Origin: Ariolimax columbianus
Taxonomy: Eukaryota; Mollusca; Gastropoda; Stylommatophora; Arionidae
Reading direction: 5' to 3'
Assembly: GCA_036924085.1 (NCBI GenBank)
Contig: JAVGWX010000004.1
Span: 80,182,941 to 80,246,940, forward strand
DNA length: 64,000 nucleotides
The translations under genes were made by a program, and so were the position numbers. The notes below the pieces were generated by a model. That model saw only the letters and a program-made list of their open reading frames with translations, was not told where the DNA came from and made no database searches. Position 1 is the stretch's first letter. Each line of letters opens with the position of its first letter. Shown here in pieces: positions 55,285 to 64,000 of the stretch.

Positions 55285-58200
55285 TGTTAGAAAAAACTGG
55301 ACACTAACATCATTTTAAAAACTGGACACTAACAATAAACGGAAAACTGGGCAATATCATCTTTTGAAAAGCCGGACACTAACATCAATTGAAAAACTGG
55401 ACACTAACAATAAACGGAAAACTGGACAATATCATCAATTGAAAAACTGGACACTAACAAGAAACGGAAAACTGGACAATATCATCAATTGAAAAACTGG
55501 ACACTAACAATAAACGGAAAACTGGACAATATCATCTTTTGAAAAGCCAGACACTAACATCAATTGAAAAACTGGACACTAACAATAAACGGAAAACTGG
55601 GCAATATCCTCTTTTAAAAAGCCGGTCACTACCATCAATTGAAAAACTGGACACTAACAATAAACGGAAAACTGGACAATATCATCAATTGAAAAACTAG
55701 ACACTAACAAGAAACGGAAAACTGGACAATATCATCAATTGAAAAACTGGACACTAACAATAAACGGAAAACTGGACAATATCATCAATTGAAAAACTGG
55801 ACACTAACAAGAAACGGAAAACTGGACAATATCATCAATTGAAAAACTGGACACTAACAATAAACGGAAAACTGGACAATATCATCTTTTGAAAAGCCGG
55901 ATACTAACATCAATTGAAAAACTGGACAATAACAATAAACGGAAAACTGGGCAATATCATCTTTTAAAAAGCCGGACACTAACATCAATTGAAAAACTGG
56001 ACACTAACAATAAACGGAAAACTGGACAATATCGTCTTTTGAAAAGCCGGACACTAACATCAATTGAAAAACTGGACACTAACAATAAACTGAAAACTGG
56101 ACAATATCATCTTTTGAAAAGCCGGACACTAACATCAATTGAAAAACTGGACACTAACAATAAACGGAAAACTGGGCAATATCATCTTTTGAAAAGCCGG
56201 ACACTAACATCAATTGAAAAATTGGACACTAACAATAAACGGAAAACTGGACAATATCATCAATTGAAAAACTGGACACTAACAAGAAACGGAAAACTGG
56301 ACAATATCATCAATTGAAAAACTGGACACTAACAATAAACGGAAAACTGGACAATATCATCTTTTGAAAAGCCGGACACTAACATCAATTGAAAAACTGG
56401 ACACTAACAATAAACGGAAAACTGGGCAATATCATCTTTTAAAAAGCCGGTCACTAACATCAATTGAAAAACTGGACACTAACAAGAAACGGAAAACTGG
56501 ACAATATCATCAATTGAAAAACTGGACACTAACAATAAACGGAAAACTGGACAATATCATCAATTTAAAAACTGGACACTAACAAGAAACGGAAAACTGG
56601 ACAATATCATCTTTTGAAAAGCCGGACACTAACATCAATTGAAAAACTGGACATTAACAATAAACGGAAAACTGGACAATATCATCAATTTAGAAAAACT
56701 GGACACTAACATCAATTGAAAAACTGGACACTAACAATAAACGGAAAACTGGGCAATATCGTCTTTTAAAAAGCCGGACACTAACATCAATTGAAAAACT
56801 GGACACTAACGATAAACTGAAAACTGGACAATATCATCTTTTGAAAAGCCGGACACTAACATCAATTGAAAAACTGGACACTAACAATAAACGGAAAACT
56901 GGGCAATATCATCTTTTGAAAAGCCGGACACTAACATCAATTGAAAAATTGGACACTAACAATAAACGGAAAACTGGACAATATCATCAATTGAAAAACT
57001 GGACACTAACAAGAAACGGAAAACTGGACAATATCATCAATTGAAAAACTGGACACTAAAAATAAACGGAAAACTGGACAATATCATCTTTTGAAAAGCC
57101 GGACACTAACATCAATTGAAAAACTGGACACTAACAATAAACGGAAAACTGGGCAATATCATCTTTTGAAAAGCCGGACACTAAGATCAATTGAAAAACT
57201 GGACACTAACAATAAACGGAAAACTGGACAATATCATCAATTGAAAAACTGGACACTAACAAGAAACGGAAAACTGGACAATATCATCAATTGAAAAACT
57301 GGACACTAATAATAAACGGAAAACTGGACAATATCATCTTTTGAAAAGCCGGACACTAACATCAATTGAAAAACTGGACACTAACAATAAACGGAAAACT
57401 GGGCAATATCATCTTTTAAAAAGCCGGTCACTAACATCAATTGAAAAACTGGACACTAACAATAAACGGAAAACTGGACAATATCATCTTTTGAAAAGCC
57501 GGACACTAACATCAATTGAAAATTGGACATTAACAATAAACGGAAAACTGGACAATATCATCAATTTAGAAAAACTGGACACTAACATCAATTGAAAAAC
57601 TGGACACTAACAATAAACGGAAAACTGGGCAATATCGTCTTTTGAAAAGCCGGACACTAACATCAATTGAAAAACTGGACACTAACAATAAACTGAAAAC
57701 TGGACAATATCATCTTTTGAAAAGCCGGACACTAACATCAATTGAAAAACTGGACACTAACAATAAACGGAAAACTGGGCAATATCATCTTTTGAAAAGC
57801 CGGACACTAACAAGAAACGGAAAACTGGACAATATCATCATTTGAAAAACTGGACACTAACAATAAACGGAAAACTGGACAATATCATCAATTGAAAAAC
57901 TGGACACTAACAAGAAACGGAAAACTGGACAATATCATCATTTGAAAAACTGGACACTAACAATAAACGGAAAACTGGACAATATCATCTTTTGAAAAGC
58001 CGGACACTAACATCAATTGAAAAACTGAACACTAACAATAAACGGAAAACTGGACAATATCATCAATTGAAAAACTGGACACTAACAAGAAACGGAAAAC
58101 TGGACAATATCATCAATTGAAAAACTGGACACTAACAATAAACGGAAAACTGGACAATATCATCTTTTAAAAAGCCGGTCACTAACATCAATTGAAAAAC

Positions 58201-59025
58201 TGGACACTAACAATAAACGGAAAACTGGACAATATCATCAATTGAAAAACTAGACACTAACAAGAAACGGAAAACTGGACAATATCATCAATTGAAAAAC
58301 TGGACACTAACAATAAACGGAAAACTGGACAATATCATCAATTGAAAAACTGGACACTAACAAGAAACGGAAAACTGGACAATATCATCTTTTGAAAAGC
58401 CGGACACTAACATCAATTGAAAAACTGGACATTAACAATAAACGGAAAACTGGACAATATCATCAATTTAGAAAAACTGGACACTAACATCAATTGAAAA
58501 ACTGGACACTAACAATAAACGGAAAACTGGGCAATATCGTCTTTTGAAAAGCCGGACACTAACATCAATTGAAAAACTGGACACTAACAATAAACTGAAA
58601 ACTGGACAATATCATCTTTTGAAAAGCCGGACACTAACATCAATTGAAAAACTGGACACTAACAATAAACGGAAAACTGGGCAATATCATCTTTTGAAAA
58701 GCCGGACACTAACATCAATTGAAAAACTGGACACTAACAATAAACGGAAAACTGGACAATATCATCAATTGAAAAACTGGACACTAACAATAAACGGAAA
58801 ACTGGGCAATATTATCTTTTGAAAAGCCGGACACTAACATCAATTGAAAAACTGGACACTAACAATAAACGGAAAACTGGACAATATCATCAATTGAAAA
58901 ACTGGACACTAACAATAAACGGAAAACTGGGCAATATCATCTTTTGAAAAGCCGGACACTAACATCAATTGAAAAACTGGACACTAACAATAAACGGAAA
59001 ACTGGACACTAACATCAACTGCAAA
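55285..59025 (+). repeat. 25/50/75-bp minisatellite, about 3.7 kb
   Basis: Built on a 25-base period with actggac or gccggac in every step (gaaaaactggacactaacat; aataaacggaaaactggac). Units combine into 50-bp (…atcatcaattg…) and 75-bp (…atcttttgaaaagccgg…) forms in mixed order, and longer blocks recur, for example about 250 bases between 56840, 57090 and 57340. Because 75 is a multiple of 3, several frames stay open with repeats like KSRTLTSIEKLDTNN; I regard these as by-products, not genes. Confidence 0.95.
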
Positions 59026-59663
59026 ACGTCAAATCGTTACAATCGTAACCCTATGTTGATATCAAGTATTGGCCTACATGCTTCTCCTAAAAGAAAGTGG
59101 AGTCTGGGTCAGTATGCTAACACATGAAGGAGGTGGAGTCTTAGTCACTATGTTTCTTGTCATAGAAGGTGGAGACTTGGTAAGAATGTTTTTTCTTATA
59201 GAAGTTGGAGTCTTGGTCAGTTTATTTCTTTTTATAGAAGGTGGAGTCTTGGTCAGTATGTTTTTTCTTATAGAAGATGGATTCTTGGACAGTATGTTTC
59301 TTATCATGCGAGGTGGAGTCTTGGTCACTTCGTTTCTTCTTTTAGAAGGTGGAGTTTTGGTCTTTATGTTTCTTCTTATAGAAGTTGGAGTCAATTGAAA
59401 AACCAGACACTAACGTCACTTGAAAAACTGGACACTAACATCAACTGCAAAACGTCAAATCGTTACAATCGTAACCCTATGTTGATATCAAGTACTGGCC
59501 TGCATGCTTCTCCTAATAGAAGGTGGAGTCTGGGTCAGTATGCTAATACATGAAGGGGGTGGAGTCTTCATCAGTGTGTTTCTTCTTACAAAAGGTGGAG
59601 CCTTGGTCAGTATGTTTCTCTTTATAGAAGGTGAAGTTTTTGTCAGTATGTTTCTTCTTATAC
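59026..59663 (+). repeat. 36-bp minisatellite block, duplicated at about 426 bp
   Basis: Units like gtatgtttcttcttatagaa plus ggtggagtcttggtca repeat every 36 bases at 59075-59395 and again at 59500-59663. The lead-in sequence (caactgcaaaacgtcaaatc, ccctatgttgatatcaag) occurs before both blocks, with ggcctacatgc at 59071 and ggcctgcatgc at 59497. A 109-codon frame (59069-59398) with a 12-residue hydrophobic repeat EGGVLVSMFFLI results; there is no sign that it is a gene. Confidence 0.9.
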
Positions 59664-62084
59664 TAGGTTGACATTAGCAATGTTCATTAAAAGAAGAAAC
59701 AAATGAATCTGGACGAGTCTATCAAAACACTTACCAAAATAACGGGAAAACAACATTCTTCTGTGAGATCTTTGACACAAATTTCACATTTCCAGAACTT
59801 AAGATGGCCCTAAACAAATGTAAGAAAGGTAAAGCCCCTTGACCTGACCGGCTCACTAACGAGATGCTCTTAAATCTCTCAAGCGACGTGCTGCATACCA
59901 TCCTTGACCTCATTAAAAAAACATGGAGAGAAGGCAAGCTACCAACAGACTGGAGAAAAGCCAACATCACCCCAGGCCTAAAGAAAGACAAACCATCAAA
60001 CCTAGTACCAAGTTATCGCCCAATCTCCCTGACTTCAAAACTAGGCAAGGTTGCTAAAAGGATGATAAACGAAAGGTTTTATTTGTGGTTAGAAAGCTTC
60101 AAGATTCTTAATACAAACCAATCAGGCTTCAGAAGAAAGAAAGACAAGATTCCCCCAAGAGGTAGGTGATGCTTTTCAGGAAAAAAACAATGTGCTGGCA
60201 ACATTCATTGACCTCAGACAATCTTACGATCGAGTCTGGAGAACTGGCCTCTTCTTCAAGATGCACAAAATGGGAATATCAGGGCGAATGTACAGCTGGC
60301 TAAAATGTTTCTTCCATAACAGAACAATCCGAACAACATTCAGCGGATCAACATCCAAACAAAGGTCCATGGAAGAAGGAGGACTGCCCCATGGATCTGC
60401 TCTAAGTGGTACATTATTCCTTGTGTACATAAAAGACCTACCAGATGGCATTACCTGCCAAAAGGCACTCTTTGAGGATGACTTGGTCATTTGGTCAAAA
60501 AGAAAACCCATCGCCAAAAATATGAACATGTATGTGACAACCATTTCTTCATATTGCCAGTTTTGGAAGCTTGAAATTAATGTGGAGAAAACTGTATCCA
60601 GCTTGTTCAGGTTAAATAAAAGAATGAAAGAGGAAATTATCGATACCAAAATAAACGGAGTGAAATTAACTTATGACAAAACCCCGAGTTACCTCGGAGT
60701 CGAGCTGGACTGTAGACTCATTATGAAACCCCATATAGACAAGCTGATTGAAAAAGCATGCACAAGGCTCAGATTTATCAAGCACCCCTCTACTTGTGGA
60801 TGAGAAGAAAGATCAAGATTCACTACGCTAGTTATACATTAGATATATCCGCTAAGTGATTGACTATTCACTCCCCCCTCTAAGCCATTGCAAGCAAAAG
60901 TCTCTAAACCTAAGACGAGAACGCGTGAAAGATACTTAAGAATGGACACTACAAGGAATAGGAAAATGCTATAACATTGGCACCAAAAGCAGAGAATGAA
61001 AAAGACATCTTTTCTAGACATTATCGATAAACACCACCTGCCAGAGGGTAAAAGGCTTATGGCGGCCATCAAAGATGAATTACGTTGATGGCAAGCGAAC
61101 TCCCCCACAGTAAGAACTGTACTCTCCGACACCTCTGCTAACAGGAACACCCTACCATCTTTACCGAAAACTTTCGTTTTTGGAAACTAAACTTATATCC
61201 ACAAAACATCCAAGTACACACAGATCGATCTGCACCGGGGCTACCACCAACGCTGGATATGACGCTGCATTAAATACTTTAATCTGTACTAAGAAGACCA
61301 CCCCTACATCTATGTCCCTTGTGGAGAGACATGTTCCAATTACGAAGCAGAAATACTAGCAATAGAAAAAGCTTTGTGCTGAATAATCTCAGATTTTGAA
61401 AGAGCACTGCACAACCTTAAGAGATCGTTGTTTTCTCAGACTCAAAGTCCGCTCTCCAAGCCTTGGAAAACAGAATGTCTCCAGATGTTAATAACATCTA
61501 CAAATTAATTGACCAATTGTCCGCCTCTTATAGAGCGGAAGTAGTGCTCCAGTGGATACCTGGCCATGTCGGAATCCCTGGAAATGAGAAGGCTGATGAA
61601 CTGGCCAGAAGTGGGGCAATGCTACTACATCCACTACCTAGCATTACATTACAAACCTAAAAGCAAATCCTGAAAAATTACTATAGACAATAGCTAGATC
61701 AGTGGACCACATCCCAGACAAGCAGAATATATTTGAAAAACTAAGCAAAGCCAGATCCCCAGGACCCAACTAAGAAACTGAAACGAAGAGACCAGAGTTT
61801 GATCTTCAAGCTGAGAACAGGCCATGCACCTCTCAAAAAACATCTGAATAGATTAGACACACTACGTGAACCAAAATGCATATTATGCCAAGAGTCGAGC
61901 ACCTCCTGACTTTGTGCCCAAGGCTGGCCGATCTGCTGAACCTGCTGTTACCACCACATCCCACCATACTCAACACACGTTATACATCACAACAACTATT
62001 AAGGAGGATGTGTGCTTTTATTCGTGAGCCATTGGGCTGTCCAGAGCTGTCAGCTCACAGCGAAAGGGATTATATCATCATCAC
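59664..62084 (+). pseudogene. I-like LINE relic inserted in the 36-bp minisatellite
   Basis: Distinct from the 15432 family. Plus-strand motifs in order: KCKKGKAP then a stop and PDRLTNEML (59815-59865), WREGKLPTDWRKANI, SYRPISLTSKLGK, a frameshift near 60160, TFIDLRQSYDRVW, HGSALSGTLFLVY, FEDD in place of FADD (near 60472), and YLGVELDCRL. RNase H remnants include HTDRSA (near 61215), EAEILAIEKAL (near 61345), FSDSKSALQAL (near 61435) and LQWIPGHVGIPGNEKADELA (61548-61610). A zinc-knuckle-like end follows near 61880. Many breaks; inactive. Flanked by the heptamer cttatac at 59657-59663 and 62085-62091, with minisatellite sequence resuming afterwards. Confidence 0.88.
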
Positions 62085-62130
62085 CTTATACGAGGTGGAG
62101 TCTTGGTCAGTATGCTTCTCTTTACTTACA
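62085..62130 (+). repeat. Continuation of the 36-bp minisatellite
   Basis: gaggtggagtcttggtcagt then atgcttctctttac is one unit of the array left of the LINE. Confidence 0.85.
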
Positions 62131-62695
62131 ATGCATGCCCCCTAGATATGTGAAGCTCTCTACTTCATCTACTGTCTTTTAATGTTACAATGTGTGTGTC
62201 TTTCCAGCATGGATCTTTAGAGCCAACTGCTCTGAGATTACGTCAAATGTGGCTGTCTTCTTCTATCTATGTTGTTGACTGAGGTGTAAATAATACTTCG
62301 ACTGTGTAAGTCTATAACGGGGATGTAATACTCTTAGTAACTTGTTATGCTTATTACTACTTTTATGTTTACCTTTTGAAGTCACCAAGAACTTATTTAT
62401 CACTTTTTTCTTTCTTCTTTTCGGTTATCCTGTTAAGCGTTCCAGTGTCAGGTTATGAAGAGATCTGTAGAACGAGTCAGTCTGTGTGCCTCATGTAATT
62501 GCATTTACAACCACATATATTTATGTCAGCCAACTTGTTCGTGGTCTGCCGTTGTATCTAAATAACGTTGCTTTATTGAGGGGTGGAGAGGGGGGAGGGC
62601 GTGTGGTGGTAGACTTGTTACGTGGCTAATCATTTTAGTTGCTGTCCTTTATCGTTGTTTAATACTGGTGTTGTTCCCACTAGTCTCCTGGTGTC
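62131..62695. other. No recognised gene
   Basis: AT-rich, pyrimidine-rich sequence with a short G-rich patch at 62580-62605. Nothing identifiable. Confidence 0.5.
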
Positions 62696-63671
62696 AACAG
62701 TGAAGAACTAGAAAACGATGTGTAAAGACGTGCATGACTTAACGAAAGATCTTCCGAGATCAGGTCAGGCTCATATTGTTGAGTCAGAAGGTTACATCGC
62801 CACAATTGATGCAGCAATTCGGGTGGACCGTCGCCAGAGCTTACGTTCGCTAGCAGAGAACGGAAGTATCGAAAGGTGTGTTCACAATGGATACTTCGGC
62901 TGCTGACAATCCACCAGAAGAAAAACGCATGAGATGGAGTTTGAACCCGTTGCTGCGATACGAAGAGGAGGGTGATTCGCTTCTTTTGCTCATAGTGGCA
63001 GGGGATGAATCATGGTTCCACCACTTTGAGCCGAGCAGCAAAACTGCTAGCATACAATGGAAACATCCTGGATCACCAAAACAAACAAAATTCAAGTCAC
63101 ACATTTCAGCTGGTAAGGTGATGCTGACAGCGTCTTTTGACCATGAGGGACTTTTGTTGGTAGATTTTAAAGAGTCTGGCGTGAACATCAATGCAATCCG
63201 CTACGACGACACACTAGACAAGCTGCATACAACAATCACTAATACACGACCCGGCATACTTTCGCGTGGTGTGATTCTGTGTCGAACATTGTTCTGAAAG
63301 CTTTAGCACAGAAAAGGTGGCAAGTACTGCCAGACTCATCCTATAGCCCCTATATGTTCCCTTGTGACTTCCATTTGTTAGGCGCCTTAAAAAAAATTTA
63401 TGAAGGCGCACAGATTCGACTCGATGCAGACGTCATGGCCTCGGTGACCAAGTGGTTCAAAGAGCAACCAGTCATTTTTTTCTAACGGCATCGGTCGTAT
63501 ACCGAAGCAGTGGTATCCGTGTCTGACTGCCTATGGCGACTTTTTCTAATTAACCCTGTGGTATGTTTTCTTCATAACAATTGCTATATTTAATTATATC
63601 ACACCAGACGATGTAACTTTCATATGTTTGTAATACAGCCACTGGATCCGGTTTAATTTTAGAACGCTTCG
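62696..63671 (+). pseudogene. Mariner transposase 3' part and 3' TIR
   Basis: Begins near the same point as the inverted fragment at 55095-55150 (DLTKDLPRSGQAHIV, 62735-62780). It then has a degraded linker, the first catalytic block GDESWFHHF (63000-63030), the region KHPGSPKQTKFK to VDFKESGVNINAIRY, and a break where the second catalytic block (DNA) should be (after SRGVIL, near 63275). A last block reads SYSPYMFPCDFHLLG (63340-63380), where the third catalytic aspartate of a D34D mariner is Y. Transposase would be inactive. The 3' inverted repeat lies at 63645-63670. Together with 54814-55100 this could be one element torn apart, or two separate copies. Confidence 0.85.
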
Positions 63672-63684
63672 TGTGTGTATATAA

Positions 63685-63775
63685 GATATATCGGTCTCGT
63701 GATCAGGTGGTGTGGGTTCGACTCTGGACTCCGCTGTCTTTTTATCGGATGCTTGTCCTTAACTGAGGTTGGGCG
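63685..63775 (+). repeat. Possible tRNA-derived SINE head
   Basis: cggtctcgtgatcaggtgg and gtgggttcgactctggact resemble weak A-box and B-box sequences with suitable spacing. It differs from the other SINE family here. No tail identified. Confidence 0.35.
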
Positions 63776-64000
63776 GATCTAGACGAGGGAGCGATGATAA
63801 AAAGTAGCGCAATTAATCCTTACTAAAAATAACGCTAGCAAATGATTTATGCCATCATCGTCCACGATAACGCTCCTCCAGTCTGTTAGAATGAACGTCT
63901 TTATTGTAGTTGTCTATTATCTGATAAGAATTTGCGTTGCTGCATGCACAGCTGAATGATAAGCCAAACATGCATTCTTTAGTTCGCTTGTGAAGTAGTT
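63776..64000. other. No recognised gene
   Basis: Short terminal stretch; nothing identified. Confidence 0.4.

Noticed and set aside
55889..58822. Several open frames of 67-142 codons with the repeat KSRTLTSIEKLDTNN
   Set aside because: They follow from the 75-bp repeat period being a multiple of three. Frames break wherever a 50-bp unit intervenes, and no start or splice signals support a gene.
55285..59025. CRISPR-like array
   Set aside because: There are no constant repeats with unique spacers; every step is a variant of the same 25-mer. The genome is animal.
63685..63775. Functional tRNA gene
   Set aside because: Box-like motifs are present, but I could not form an acceptor stem or cloverleaf by eye; a SINE head is more likely.
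1..64000. Prokaryotic defence system, prophage or operon
   Set aside because: No ribosome-binding-site-spaced gene runs. Content is LINEs, SINEs, mariner and microsatellites typical of an animal genome.

Overview
The window is animal (metazoan) nuclear DNA with no bacterial-style operons. It is dense in non-LTR retrotransposon remnants (I/Nimb-like with RNase H, CR1/L2-like, RTE-like), tRNA-derived SINEs, mariner pieces, minisatellites and microsatellites. The mix of repeats and the style of the LINE proteins suggest a mollusc, perhaps a gastropod. That is inference from general familiarity, not a database result.

The main architecture is a large tandem array. Unit A (1-22267) is followed by unit B (22268-47193), and the start of unit C (47194 to about 53890) begins again with the same sequence. 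The units share the same order of dead transposons but differ by insertions, deletions and minisatellite length. Similarity is mosaic: A and C are almost identical over about 1-5740 although not adjacent, B is clearly more diverged there, and A and B are almost identical over about 6200-9390.

The only convincing non-transposon gene is a single-pass membrane protein present in A (8307-9653) and B (29838-31133). It has a heavily N-glycosylated, cysteine-rich ectodomain with a possible CUB-like stretch, one membrane helix and a short cytoplasmic tail. The two copies are nearly identical in the ectodomain but differ sharply in stem, helix and tail. The visible coding block is probably the last exon of a larger gene. 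A 41-bp minisatellite starts just after the stop codon in both copies, with about 20-30 units in A and well over 100 in B. Unit C loses homology before the gene would appear.

Two relatively young I/Nimb-like LINE insertions have recognisable target-site duplications: 15432-18843 (+), inside a CR1-like relic in A, and 34777-37399 (-), inside the 41-bp minisatellite in B. Both have 5' truncations and inactivating lesions.

After about 53.9 kb the sequence is unrelated to A and B. It holds an RT fragment, a mariner 5' end folded back on a second inverted mariner piece, a 3.7-kb minisatellite on a 25-bp base period, a 36-bp minisatellite split by another dead LINE (59664-62084), and the mariner 3' half (62700-63670). 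Most of the window is therefore not functional coding sequence. Copy-number counts and alignments were made by eye.
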